From: Leptodontidium sp. MPI-SDFR-AT-0119
Lineage: Eukaryota > Ascomycota > Leotiomycetes > Helotiales > Leptodontidiaceae
Direction of reading: 5' to 3'
Assembly (NCBI GenBank): GCA_020726505.1
Contig: JAHLEZ010000008.1
Coordinates: forward strand, 1,736,001 to 1,800,000
Length of the DNA: 64,000 bases
A program made the translations under genes and the position numbers. The notes beneath the pieces were generated by a model. That model worked only from the letters and a program-made list of their open reading frames with translations, did no database searches and was not told the origin of the DNA. Of the stretch, positions 23,979-36,361 are shown in pieces (position 1 is the first letter of the stretch; every line of letters begins with the position of its first letter).

Positions 23979-25071
23979 ATGGATATCGCCCTCGAGTTCT
24001 GCGATACCTTCTTTTTCGATCATGTCTTTGCCAAGGTCTTTCCTGCGTCGCCTCCACCCTACAGCTTGGATGGAACTTCGAATTCCACGATAGCTAGCTT
24101 GAAAGCAGCCTCGTCATGGCGGTACGAACCCGCAACTTCGTTCATGTCTTTCACACCCCGCGATGTGGCATACATGAGCGAACTGAATAGGGATAACATA
24201 TACCGACAAGCTTTCTCACTATTCCTAATCATGTGGTACGTATTCCAATCGATCCGCCAGTACTTCTGCTAACCCACTTAGGTTCGCTGGTGGCGCACTT
24301 TACTTCATCGTCTCGACGCTCTCGTACATATTCGTCTTCGACAAGACAACCTTCAAACATCCCAAGTTCCTCAAGAACCAGATCCGCCAGGAGATCCGAC
24401 AAGCCTGCGACGCCATGCCCGTGATGGCCCTCCTGACCGCGCCATTCTTCCTGGCAGAAGTACGAGGTTATTCGAAACTGTACGACAGCCTCGACAGCGA
24501 GCCCTTCAAGTACTACAACTACCTGCAATTCCCCTTCTTCATCCTGTTCACGGATATGTTTGTCTACTTCATCCACCGCGGTCTCCACCACCCGCTCATC
24601 TACAAGACGCTACACAAGCCCCACCACAAATGGATCATGCCAACCCCATATGCAGCAATTGCCTTCCACCCGGTCGACGGCTGGGCGCAATCCCTCCCAT
24701 ACCACGTCTTCCCGTTCATCTTCCCGCTCCAGAAGATCGCCTACCTCGCACTCTTCTTCTTCGTCCAGGTCTGGACAGTTTTCATCCACGACGGCGAATA
24801 CGTAGCCAACAGCCCGATCTTGAACGGTGCCGCCTGCCACACAATGCACCACTTGTACTTCAACTACAACTACGGACAATACACCACTTTGTGGGATCGT
24901 CTGGGAGGCAGCTACCGCAAGCCCAACGAGGAGCTTTTCCGTAGAGAAAGCAAGATGGGACAGAAGGAATGGGAGAGGCAGTGCAAGGAGATGGAGCAGA
25001 TGGTCAAGGCCGTCGAAGGCGAGGACGATAGATCCTACGGTCCTCCCGAGACGGTCAAGAAGAACATCTAA
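23979..25071 (+). CDS. ERG3: C-5 sterol desaturase
   Basis: Two exons (23979-24235, 24282-25071) encode 348 residues. The enzyme inserts the C-5 double bond in episterol-type sterols during ergosterol synthesis, at the endoplasmic reticulum. The three histidine boxes that hold the di-iron centre are present: HRGLHH (residues 184-189), HKPHH (197-201) and HTMHH (272-276). Several hydrophobic segments fit a multi-pass membrane protein, and FDKTTFKHPKFLKNQIRQEI is typical of the family. The 46-bp intron (GTACGT..CTTAG) splits a tryptophan codon in frame. There is no C-terminal KKXX signal; the end is PPETVKKNI. Filamentous fungi often carry two ERG3 copies, and which one this is cannot be told here. 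Confidence 0.93.
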
Positions 25072-28000
25072 TTCCAAATTCTCTGTTCTTCTACCAAGAT
25101 AGAAATTCGAGGGCTTGCGTAATGTTGAAGGGTGTGCAAGCGGATCCAACTATGCTTGATCGATATCGATGGGTGTTGTATATAAGAGACATAGGGAGGG
25201 GGAGGCAAAGAGGGTGATGGATGAACGACGGACTGCATACACGGGCGTTTGGGGAATGGGAAGGCAAAGTGGAGATTCTAATCTGAGGTTTCTTGGATGT
25301 TTTTATAGATTTTGGGGTGCCACATTGCCCATACAAACACATAATATCACTCACTCATTCGCCTTTCTGGAACCAGAATCTACTTCTAATTTACCTACGT
25401 TGGAATGTTCAGTGAAGTACATCCCTTGCTTTGATCGGATCTGATTCATGGGCAGCAAGATAATTCACATTGAAGTCTATTACGGCGAAAGAGAAATACC
25501 GCCCCCCACTCTGCTGTATAGCCTCAACATATAATTATAAATAAAGGCAGTTAAACCACCCACCCCCTCACACCAGCTCAGACAAGCAAACTCGAAGCCA
25601 CTAAACGAGCTGTCCCCGCCTGCTTGGAGAGATTACTTATCACAAATCCCACACACGTCACTTCTTTTATTCATACATGACTTTGTATTTGTGCAATATT
25701 CGTCCTCCTTCTATACTGTGTTTTTATCAAGCTGGGGTTACTTGGAGATGAATCTGGAGGTGGAAATGGAAGTGGAATTGGCAACAGATGAATATTTGGC
25801 AATGGAATCCTCTATTTTAACTTCCCTTACCACGTTGTGGTATCTTTTTGTTCTATATATGACACAGGTTTAGCCCTTGCTGAGGACTTGATGCTTGTTT
25901 ATTTAAATTAATTTGGAGGGGGTTTACTTGAGAGCTACCTAAGATGAGACAAACACATACCACCTCATCCTCGTCTACGTCCCCATGCCGTTTGTGTTTC
26001 CAACGTCAGTTCTCTACACGCATCAATTACTACCTCTATCTCTGCCCTCCTCTGCCTCGTACTGAATGTCTAGGATCGAAGATGGAGATGAAGATGAAGG
26101 CCCAAGACGGAAGTGTGAATGAGTATATAAGTGAGATTGTACTGTTGTTGCATACGAATACGACTTTTCTGCACCCAGAGCATTCGCAGAGCAGATACCG
26201 TACATGTACAGTACAATACATATATACCTCGCCCTTCCTTCTAGCTACCAAAACCAGCTTCAAAGAAACCACCCAAGCAATACGTAGCCTAGTCAAAAGG
26301 CGGAAAGAAGCCTGTCTCCTCTACGGGAGAGGTAAGAACCAAAAAAATGCTTTACCACGGTCTATACGGAACCGTTTTTTCTCTTTTCTTTCCGTTACGG
26401 GATATGGATCTCTTCTTTAACCGAATGCCATTTTGATCCTCTCTTCAACGACTAGCGATAGAAAACATGGCAGTAGATTTCCAAGTGGCAATAATAGCTG
26501 CACCATAATCTCTTTTCTCCCCCGGCTCAAAGCCAAGAAACCCTGCCAAAAATCAAAACAAACTAACTTCTGAAAACCACGGTAATAGTAAGGTTATTCC
26601 ATGTGTCAGGGACAGGGACACTCGAACACATCCCCAAACCTCAGTTCTTGGTGGATTGGTGCTCCAGTCGTCTGCCTGCCTGGCGGTGCAAGTCAGGCTT
26701 TTGGGGGAGTTATATGGTCTGTTTTAAACGGCGACTTATGAAACGAGAGGAAGGATCCTTCTCGCTTTTTTTCCTTTGGGTGTTTGCTAGTAGCGAAGCT
26801 CTAAATATTAACTTCCACGCAGAACCTTTGTCAATCGTACTAACATTGGTGTATATACAACGGGGGGTCTCTCTCAGTCAAGAGCAGAAAGACAGAAGTT
26901 GAATTCAAGAATAAATCGTATAAGTAGTCAGACGGACCTGCTGCATTCAGTGAGATGTGAACTCACATGGACACATTACATTTCTAAGATGTTTCCTGCC
27001 ACTCAATGCATATTGAAATTTGAAACCCAAAATTAGTAATGAGTAAGATTATCAGTATAACATTGGACAACGAAAAGGAATCCAATCAAGAATTGATAAT
27101 TACCTAGTACTGTGTTCTCCACATTTCAGTTCTCATTGACGGCAATCCCGCTTTATCCAAGGACGACAACGAAATCCGTATTGGTAGCGACAATCTCTCA
27201 CTTTCTCCTCTACCCCTAGTGTATTCTTGCAGTATCTATTCCTAGTAAAACCTAGATGGCCACCCCCAGGAAAGTATACATTCTACTCAAAGAAGTAAAA
27301 CGAAGTACCCTCCCTAACTGTTAATTCTTCAAGCTGCGCCGAGAAAAGGCCCACGCCATTTCACTGAGGCTGGAATGATTCAGGTATGGATTGTGGAGAA
27401 AATTGTATGTTAGTATGCTTATATATACATATATATATCTGGGGAAGAAAGATGGCTGACTAGGTCAGACTAGACCAGGTCAGTACTGTACGTGCTCGGG
27501 GTGAGGTCTGATGATGCGGTGTAGTTAGATTTGGTGAATATTTGCGACCTTACTGGTCACCATTCACTTAACTTCAACTTTTGGTCAGAGTAACTCAACG
27601 CCTATGACCCATGACCTAAGTTCTTATATAGTAAAAGCTAGTATGAATCTCTCCTAGCTAAAATCCGATATACTGTTATAAAAAAAAACTCACATCTTAA
27701 ATCATCCCTGGGTCCTGTGCAATTCAGGCATTGATGCGCTCTTTACTTCATGTGGATTGGATTCATGTTAGGAGATAGTCAAATCTGGCGTCTTTATACT
27801 TGGAATGGTAGATTTGCGTTGCATCATACACAACTGTAGCGAGCTTAAAAATAACAGCAAAAACTCTTTCGACAGCGAGGATTCATTTTTCTAACTTTTT
27901 CTCTCTCTCGCTCGTTTCCCAATACTAAAATTTACCGAAGAGACGAGATGAGATTTTCAGAAGGTAGGAAAACTTTGTTCCATTATGCCTCCAGATAGGA

Positions 28001-29206
28001 TGGAAACGGTGTGCTGGAGTTAGGAATCAAAAAGAAAAAAAGAAAAAGAAAAAACACCTAAATACACTCTGAACGGAATTTTCTCGCTGGGAAGTACAAA
28101 ATCTAGGAATGAGGGCTGTTGATATACACTCCTTTCGCGGAATGGACAGCAGGCTGGAATTTGTGCTGTCGTATGAATTACTAGGAGGCATAATATTCAC
28201 GCGGCATAAACCCCAATGTCCTGTGGTCCACTCAGCCCAACAGGAGCAGGTTATGGTTTTCTGCCAAGAATTACACCAATAACACCCGTCCCAGTATATA
28301 AGCAAGCACCAGTTTGAACATTGCTAAGAAATCAGCAAACAACCTGCCGTCCCAGCGACTTCGCCCACGGAGCAATCTCAGCCCTCCTTCCTGAAATGCT
28401 CCGCTACTTCAAAATCTGTGCCGCAATATGAGAATACAGTTACAGAGGACGGATTACCTACTGTTTGGGTTGAATATTATAGACGTCACAGCAAATTCAC
28501 GCCCACCTTCTCACTTCGGACAGGCAGACTTCAGCAAAAAAGATCGCCAACAAAAATCCGAATGGTAACAACCAACTCAATCGAATCAGTCTACACTCAC
28601 ATTCAGAGAGTTACGTCAAATATCCATCTGCAACTCTAGTCGAGTCATTTGATCAGAACATTGCTCACTGAGTGAGACCCTGCAACTCAGGCGTAACAAG
28701 GGAGTGAGAAACTCAGATCAGAAGCACCTCCATGGGATGTTTGGCTTGCCAGTCGGGTTTGCTGGTAGGGTTGAAGAACGGGGTCGAGTGTGAGACTTTA
28801 TAGACACCAATTTAGTACTGGAACTAGAATTACCATAAAAAATATTGTATGGACGAGTCAGACGGGGGAAGTGGGGAAGGCAGGGATTGTTCTCCTGAGG
28901 TGGGCCAGTGGGCGTCTCGTCCGACATGGTTCCTTTCAATTATCATTGGTCTGAGTTAGTGGTCGTGTTTGTATCTTCATGTGCACAAAGTTTGTAATCG
29001 CATCACCCTATCTCGTCAACCAATGGTGGAGACTTAACCGAGATCCCGCTTTAAGCGAGTAAACAACTTCACATCATCAGAGAGTTTGGGCGTCACTACT
29101 CGTCTCCGTTCACCAAATGTATATGCCTCTCAATTAGTTGTTCTATTTATTCCTTCGTCATGGTTAAAGTTATGTTAGGTCTTGAAGAATCGATTTGATG
29201 GGTAAT
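25072..29206. other. 4.1-kb stretch without recognised gene
   Basis: Only short, unrelated open frames occur. Noted content: TATA-rich ATATATACATATATATATC at about 27421-27440, a poly-A/G run near 28028-28055, and a 71-codon minus-strand frame at 28718-28926 that begins MSDETPTGPP and is Pro/Ser-rich. The last has no recognisable domain. No RNA gene was identified. Confidence 0.4.
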
Positions 29207-32168
29207 TCAAGGTCGACGTTGCTGACCACCCCTTCCCCAACCCCTTCCTCGTCCTGCAGCACCTTGATCACCCCTCTGAATTCCACCACTTCCCCCTCTT
29301 TGCGTTAGACCTCTACGCCTTTGCGGATGTCGGTTTTGACCCGACCCACTGCCCCTTCTGGACGCTATTCCACCTCGTAGTCCTTGCCGTGGTGTCGAGG
29401 GTGGCGGCCTCGGAGCTTGTGGCGCCACCGGAGGAGGGAAAGCAGCAGGAGGAGGAAGTACATATTGATTGAATCCTACTTCTTTACCTTCAAATCTAGC
29501 TACGAGCACTAGGCACTTCTCTGCAATATCTGTCATTGTCGGATCATATATTGGCGATAGAAAGGAAGATCATAAGTGAATCTAATGATACGTTTAGGTC
29601 CCAAACTACACGATATCAGAAAGCGTTCAATATACCACTGAAAGTCTTGTATCTACAAAAGGACAAATAAACGTACGTGAAATCAAACGTGCTTCGCGCA
29701 GCACAATAAATCAACAAGTCGGAAAAAGCTTCAAGCGAAATGTCGAAATACGGATGACCAGCTCCAAAAACCCCTCCGTTCCAAAAGATTTGAAACTCGG
29801 AAATATCCCAGTCTCGGACTTCGCCTCTACGTGCGTATACAGTGTATTGGAAACCCAGCGACTCGAGTGTTTGTTCAAAACGAGTTACCGCCTCTGGATC
29901 GGGGAGTTGTGTCAGTGGAGGGAAAGAGTATGCTTGGGATCGCAAAATCCATCCTTTTGCTGTCTTCATGACCACGCCGGGGGCAGGGAATGGTTCCCAG
30001 CTGCAACCCGGTTTGGCAATGAGACATTTAAAGTATCGGGGGTAGTTGAGAGTGAATTACCTACACAAACAACCCCATTCTTTTTTGAGTCTCGGAAAGG
30101 AACCCTCTCAACTCGTGCGGTGTTAAAGCAATGTCACCACTATTCCTAAGAGATTGAGAGTGTTCGCGAATGTACCAATAGAACGAGGATTCGGTCATAA
30201 TGCCCATTGTATCAATAGCGAGTTCCAGCGATCTCTATTATTAACAAACCACTGTTTGATCTCCTGATAACGTGGGCAAGTGTATGGAAGAGTTGGTGGT
30301 TCTTCTGGAACTAGTTTTCTGCCGAGTCTCTGGGTATACCCATGGATTGTACGTCTGGTATTCGATATTCACAGCGTTATTTCCGAAGCCATAATGGCCT
30401 TGGTCGGATATTTGATCGTGTTCAATATAATTCTGTTCTGTAATTTGCGCGCATTTTTAGCTGCCACTTCATTTTGGAGAGCAATAGGTGCCCCAATATC
30501 GATCACATCTGTCATTGGTCCGAAAAGCCCTAAGTAGGCTTCGATATCATTTTGTGACTGGAGCAGACCCGTAGTTTCAAGACTCTCAGCTGTAAGGGTA
30601 GTCTTATTAATGTGATACCTGACGCCACTGGTAGATTGGGGGTCAGTACAGAATTCTTCCAGCAATTGGGGCCGCTGCATACTACGTTAATGGACCCATT
30701 CTCGGGACCGAGTTGCCTTGTCTCCTCATTTTCGCATTCTACAGGTCTTCTTGGAAAAGTTCTGGAAACCAACCTGTTAGCACGGGCCAAATATCGCGCA
30801 CGTAGAGAGGATCTATTGAGCCCTGGGCAATAGGCCTTGGAAAGAGGGGGTTGTCGACGTTGTTGTCTACATGATGTGGAGTCAGCACTAATACTGGCCA
30901 GGTGATTTTGAGGTATGTAGGAGTCTCAAGGACTGTAGTCCGTATTCTCGGTCGTGAAAAAAAGTCCTTTTTGTTGATACCACCGCCGGTAAGCCAGGTC
31001 CTCCACGATGAGTTACAGAGGAGTTGATAGTTTTAACTATGCTACTGAAAATGTGAGTCTCGAAAGAAAAGCCCAGTTCAGAAAGAGGTTCGTTTCAAAG
31101 AAGGGTTCTTTCGCCTTAGATTCCCCATTCAGGGCCATGGTAACTTTGTTTGCTGCATGCTTTAGTGAAAAAGTCAGTCTTCGAGGGCAAACTCTAAATT
31201 TTGCTGAACGAGGAATCAATACTCCCAGAAATGTACTGGCTAAATTTCAACCGCTTGAAGTTTTGTGGCAGAACCAGTGAGTCCTGAATATCCCATAGTT
31301 CTGCTGGGTAGGCTACTTAGATCCCCATAGTGGCCACTGTGGATTCCCACTTTCACATGATCTGCCACGAAGCCCGCGGCAGCTCTTACGTCCTCAATAT
31401 CATTTTTGATGTCCTGTGCACTTCGGGTTGAAACTTGCGAGGGCTCTGGGTTGTTGACCATTTGGTTTTCGCTCGCCTTTAAAGATGGCATTAAGTCTAC
31501 AGAGGTTATCAGTTGCTCCAAGCACTGGTATCGCACCCAAATGCTTCGTCATGTCCTTCTCTTCATACCATCTGGACTGAACAGATATAAGATGTAAGCT
31601 ATTATGCAGATCGGAAGTCTAAACCGCTCGTCTGTGACATTTAAAGCTCCCACTTCATTGATGTCAGTGCTGCTCTATACATAGTCTGAGTATCAAGGAC
31701 TCCTTAAGATGGTACATTGATGATACTCCTCAGGTGTGAAGCCGGATCTCAGAAGCCGCTGGCATGTTTCAACTGTCTGTGCCCGGTGCCTGATAATTTG
31801 ATCTGAGATGGCGTCACTATTGGGTCTGATAGGGGTAAGCCCGCTTTTGCCAGTATACTTTAGCATCGAATGATCTATTCTAGCAGCATAGCTACGGAGA
31901 TGACTGTATTTTTGGCCAACTTAGTGTCGTTCGCGAGAATTGGACCGCGATCAGCTGTCAAAGACGGGTCGGAAAGCTGTGGAAGCTAACGAGGACATCA
32001 AGACAAATGCTTACCAGTCGGTAGTGTCTGGCCTGTAACATCATGTAGGATTGAGCCAATTCTGACGCCATTTTCGAAATCATCTAGCTCCTGCTGAGTT
32101 ATAGGGCTGTTTGGGACTGGCGGTTGAGGGTCACCAGCAGGACCAGGAGGATTGTTCTGCCCTGACAT
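29207..32168 (-). pseudogene. long frame-hopping coding remnant, unknown family
   Basis: Across almost 3 kb the minus strand shows consecutive protein-like stretches in changing frames. They run from an ATG at 32168 (MSGQNNPPGPAGDPQPP) to a stop at 29207 after a Pro-rich then Arg/Gly-rich tail (GRGRGWGRGGQQRRP). Main pieces: 32168-32014, about 31925-31693, 31536-31240, about 31010-30739 (without its own ATG; contains NKKDFFSRPRIRTTVLETP), 30680-30369, 30198-30061, 29975-29690, about 29690-29533 and 29536-29207. Several frame changes fall at short A or C runs, as single-base losses would produce. One or two could instead be introns (for example GTAAGC at about 32013, GTAGAA at about 30740). 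Total length would be near 980 codons. I do not recognise the family. A decayed host gene, an integrated viral structural gene or a transposon gene are all possible. Confidence 0.45.
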
Positions 32169-32790
32169 GTTTGAATGAACAATATTCGGTGTATGTCATT
32201 TTACCCACAGTGTTATTATCAAAAATCAAACAAGGACAGAAAGTCTCATGTGAGTAGGACCACGATACTCATGTCCCAGTTAATACAACAAAGGGTGGTT
32301 GTGCCGCTACTTGCAGGAAGGTTTGGAACAAGGAGACAACATCGCTACAGCCAAATTCTGCATTTTGACTAGTGGCTAGACAACCAGTAAAGAAACAGGT
32401 CTGAAAAGACTGGCAGAAAATCTCACTTTCAAAATCTAGGCATCGACTTCTGACTTCGTGAGTTTGTGAACTTAATTGCATGGTCTTTTGTCAACGTGGA
32501 GGGGCTCATGCTACTCAGGATTTCTCACCGACTTGATGGTTTATTGAGGCAGACCTAGGAAGACATGGCACTGTTATGATGGAGAAACATGAAAACAGAG
32601 AAATTCAAAGCAGTGAAACGTGAAGTGCGCAAAGCTCGACGGACGGTCAGAAGACTATCATTACATGTCCGTGTAAACATAGATCAAAACAACACCGACA
32701 AAGCTACACTTCCCAACGCCGCGCCAACAACTCCCTAAAACAGCATCATTCCTGACACAACTGTCAAAATAACCACCGATCCTAGAGGAC
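32169..32790. other. intergenic
   Basis: Between the long remnant and the 3' end of the MARVEL-type gene. No gene is seen. Confidence 0.5.
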
Positions 32791-33548
32791 TCAGACTTGG
32801 CTCTGGAGAGGTATTGAAGGAGTCTGATGCTGGGACGGCGCAAGTGTTTGCTGGTCCCCCTGCTCCGTAGCCACGTGATCGCTCTCCGGGTTAGGGACAC
32901 AATGCCCACCAGTCCTCCTATGCTTCAAGACAGCAAGAAGCGAGAAATCAAGAGTAATTGCGAAAAGAACACTACATCAAGTCAGTTGGTTTACTTGCTC
33001 CATAAGCGAACATGCAAAATCACGAGATCGAACTTACAACTCCAACCCCCCAAGTCCAGCGCCCGCAGCCATGGCATTGCGGTATGTACGGTAGTCAGTT
33101 GAACGTTTCTGGACCAGAGCTCGTTTCCTGTAGCAGTATGCGGTGGTGGAGTAAGCGCAGTTGTCGCTGTAGTGCGTGATGATTGACCATGCTGCTGCTT
33201 CGGAGGCGAGGAGACTGAAGGAGATGAGCCAGAAGATCAGAGCGAAGGTATCGAGTCCAATGACAGCCCAGTAGTTGTAGAATGCTGGATGGATGATAAT
33301 CGTGACGATGTTGTAGATTGCGATGACGAGTGTCGCAATGGCCTGTGAAGGGGTTAGCTATGTTTCTACGTCTGGGGAGACTGTGGGTTTCTTGCGGTGA
33401 ACAAAGACAAGGATGCCCCGGAGTAGGCGAAATAGGTAACCACGTAGGCGGAGAGGCCTAGAACGACGATAGCGACGACAAGTTGAGCATATCTAAGGTA
33501 GAAAGTAAAAGCCGGCAGAGCGGGAATGTGGGACCTGTCGAGCGTCAT
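32791..33548 (-). CDS. MARVEL-like four-helix membrane protein
   Basis: Three exons (33396-33548, 33038-33342, 32791-32971) encode 212 residues. Four hydrophobic segments are visible: YAQLVVAIVVLGLSAYVV, ATLVIAIYNIVTIII, IGLDTFALIFWLISFSLLA, and GLEFVLFAITLDFSLLAVL near the C-terminus. The pattern and the extracellular-type loop with paired cysteines (DNCAYSTTAYCY) fit fungal MARVEL-domain proteins, which occur in plasma-membrane subdomains and vesicles. The C-terminal tail is hydrophilic and Gln/Pro-rich. The second intron is standard (GTAAGT..TGTAG). The first (33343-33395) keeps frame only if it starts with GC (ACC|GCAAGA) and ends CACAG, so it appears to be a GC-AG intron. Confidence 0.75.
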
Positions 33549-35310
33549 GTTATCGTGGAGCTTTAATAGAGTGGGGGTGCAGAACTTCTAGAGTGTTGAG
33601 AAAGTGTTCCAAGACTTTATAACTTGGGGACAAAGGAATACTCATGACGCATGCCAGAAAGTGCTTGAGCGATCCCAATAAAGCGAACGGCAAGGAGGGA
33701 GGTTGGGTAATGCAAGGAGTAACTGGATCAAATTGAAACAAAAGTTACAAAAACGGAGAGAGACTTAGCAGACATCAAATTGACATCATTGTAGGCCTTC
33801 TGTAACAACGAAAAGGACATGTGGGATGAAAACCGAGTGAAGAATGCGAACGGCAACCATGACGCCCATCTAGCCCGGAAATATTACGAACAAGATGTCC
33901 ATTTTGGTACCAGCAGCATATATCCTATGATCATATGGAGATTGTTGGACCGAGTCTGTAAGATAGTATCCCCCAAGTTTCCTTCCCAACGATAGACCAG
34001 TATGCTGGTCATTGTAAGAGTTGTTCAAACATCCGGCTTGCTTGAGTTTGAACTCAGAATCGTGGCCAATAGCCCGGTCTTGAAGGGGGCATCACTTAAT
34101 AACACGTGAGCTCTCCTCGTTATTTGGTAATTTTAGACAGCCTCAGCGATGCATTGCGACGAGAAGTTGATGCGGGAAAAACAAGCTGCTCAGCTCGGGT
34201 CACGGCCCAAAGCCACGATCACGTGCAGGTCAATATCCGAGATTCTGCGTCTTCAAGGACATATCTTGAAAGAAATTGAGCAGATTTCAGTCATGAACGA
34301 TGTTTAGTATTGAAGCGAGGAGCTCGATGCCATCCCTAGTAAGTGAATAGACGGAACTGCAAGTGAAGATCACGTGCCCCAACCAAATTCTGAGGAGGAC
34401 AGCTCCGTGTGTCAGGTTTTCGAGGCATTTCCTACTCAGGATGATCCCCAGAGATGATATTGTACAACAGTAATATGATCAGTTCACTTTAGGGAAACAC
34501 AGAGCCTGATCCTGTCAAACATGTTGATTGTTGAGAAAGCTGAGTGCTGAACGGGATGGGTTGGGTGCAACCGCTCTCCCGTAAGCCACTAAGCTATGCA
34601 AGATGAAGTTATGAATTGTTGGTGAAACTGAGACTCAAGATTCTGTATTCATCCAGCTCAATTTGGTAACGAAGTTGATGAGTAACGCGGAAATCGGAAT
34701 GTCTTGCTTATGTGTGAAAGCCATGACATCAGCGAAGCAATTCGTATAATTCAAAGTCTGAAGTTATTCGACCTTTCGTATAGATACGGATACAGATAAG
34801 GGCGTAAACACGAAAGCAAAACAAGCAAATGCAAATCGCTCGCTCCAGGTTTCCCTGTCATCAAATGAAACGCATCCCTGGCTTGCGCTGCGCACCGCAC
34901 CGGGAGTCGTACACGAGCTGGGAATATCTCCCTGATTGGGCGATCTTACAGGTACTACTGCATGAAGTAGGTGGCTGCACAAATCAAAGTTTGCTGCAGC
35001 CCAAATAAGAAACGGTTAAGCTGAGCAGAGACAGGGAGCAAGCAAGCTGAGCTGAGAGAGTTGGACTAGACGCAAGCCGGCTGGCCCCCTTCCATTCTCC
35101 TTCCCCACCTGCCGGAGGACATAAAACCACGCAACACTCACTCACCTACCAACACTCCCCCAAGACTCCCATTTCCTCAATCATTCTGCTCTCACCCACC
35201 AAACAAATCCAAGATCAAAACAGTTTCCAAATTCCACCACCAGTAGTTGTTTGTGACATTCTGTCCAATCGATATAGACTGTCCTGAGAACTAACAACCA
35301 TTCAGTCAAC
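33549..35310. other. intergenic
   Basis: Contains the upstream regions of the MARVEL-like gene and of the cysteine-rich gene. The last 200 bp before 35310 are C/A-rich, as in a fungal 5' leader (CACTCACTCACC-type). No gene is seen. Confidence 0.5.
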
Positions 35311-35568
35311 ATGCCTTCCGATCAAGTCGTCCAGCAACAAATCCAGGCCCCTGAGCCAATGTCTGCCGACAGCAGCAACATCGAACTTCAGCAGCCTGTA
35401 AGAGAGCCATTCCGAATATCCATTCCCCATCAAGAGATCGGCCATAGCTAACGTTGATTTCTCATATAGAAGCCCGTTCCTGCTATGGGTGATGAGGTCG
35501 GCATGCGTGGAGGAGAAGAAGCTGGTTGCGAGTGCTGTGGCTGTGGCTGTGTCGAGTCCTGCTGCTAA
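35311..35568 (+). CDS. 61-residue cysteine-rich tail protein
   Basis: Two exons (35311-35397, 35470-35568) encode 61 residues. The start MPSDQVVQQQIQAPEP is Gln/Pro-rich and acidic. The last 13 residues are CECCGCGCVESCC, with eight cysteines. The intron (GTAAGA..ATATAG) is in phase 0 and clean. There is no signal peptide. Proteins of this design occur in fungi as metallothionein-like or CYSTM-like small proteins, which bind metals or associate with membranes; no function is established for this one. Both exons join to one tidy frame, and an ATG in good context (GTCAACATGCC) precedes it, which supports a real gene despite its size. Confidence 0.7.
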
Positions 35569-36361
35569 ACATCGAGACATGGAGTTTGGAGAGGATTAGA
35601 AGGGCAATGAAGTCGTTCGTTGGAGACGAATTGATACTGCAAACTGCTTACTGTATGCTTGATGGTTTGATGATTAGATCCTGGAAGACGAATTCGAGGA
35701 AACGCAATGAAATAACTGGCTGTCAAGAAACAATCGCTACCCCCCATATGAACTGAGAACAAGCAAATATCTCACGAACGCACTTGCATTGCATCTGAAC
35801 TCTCTGGATTGAATTATAGATGACTTACAGACGAGGAAGAAAGACGTTGCAGACGATGTCACTGCCAAGTCTGCTTAAATGTGCCAAGAATCTTGGAAAA
35901 GCTTGTCCTCCGGTGAGGAAAATCTCACGATAGTCTCATCCACCTTCTTTCAACGTCCTACAACCATCTCCAACACATCTCAGACAAGTGTCCACCCTGA
36001 ATACCTCTGATCTCTTTTGAACGAGTTGAAATGGAGTCATTCTGTCTACTCGGTCTCCAGATGAAGCCTGCCCAGCCCTCGCAATGCAGCAGCGAACAGC
36101 CTGTTATGGTAACTGGTAAGCAATTTAGGAAATACCACCGTCTCCGTACGGCGCAGCTATCGCGACGCTTTCCAGAAACATCCTAAGTCTCTCGGCCGAG
36201 AAGGCACCGCAGATTGCTTTTAATTGCTGGCCTTGCCCTCACCGCAAGGTGGTTTCTCTTGCTCGCTTTTCCTCTTGTCGCAAGTTCCCCTCTTCACTCG
36301 TTATTTGCGCGACTTTCCAACCGTCAATCGTTACAGGGACGCATGAGCAAGTACAGCGACA
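35569..36361. other. intergenic
   Basis: Between two plus-strand genes. No coding signal is supported. Confidence 0.5.

Noticed and set aside
28718..28939. MSDETPTGPP frame as a possible relative of the start of the 29-32 kb remnant
   Set aside because: Only the Pro-rich character and initial MS are shared, which is too little for homology.
34545..34605. Sequence on the minus strand resembling a tRNA D-arm (TAGCTTAGTGG...GAGAGC)
   Set aside because: No five-pair anticodon stem with a seven-base loop and no matching T-arm or acceptor stem could be formed.
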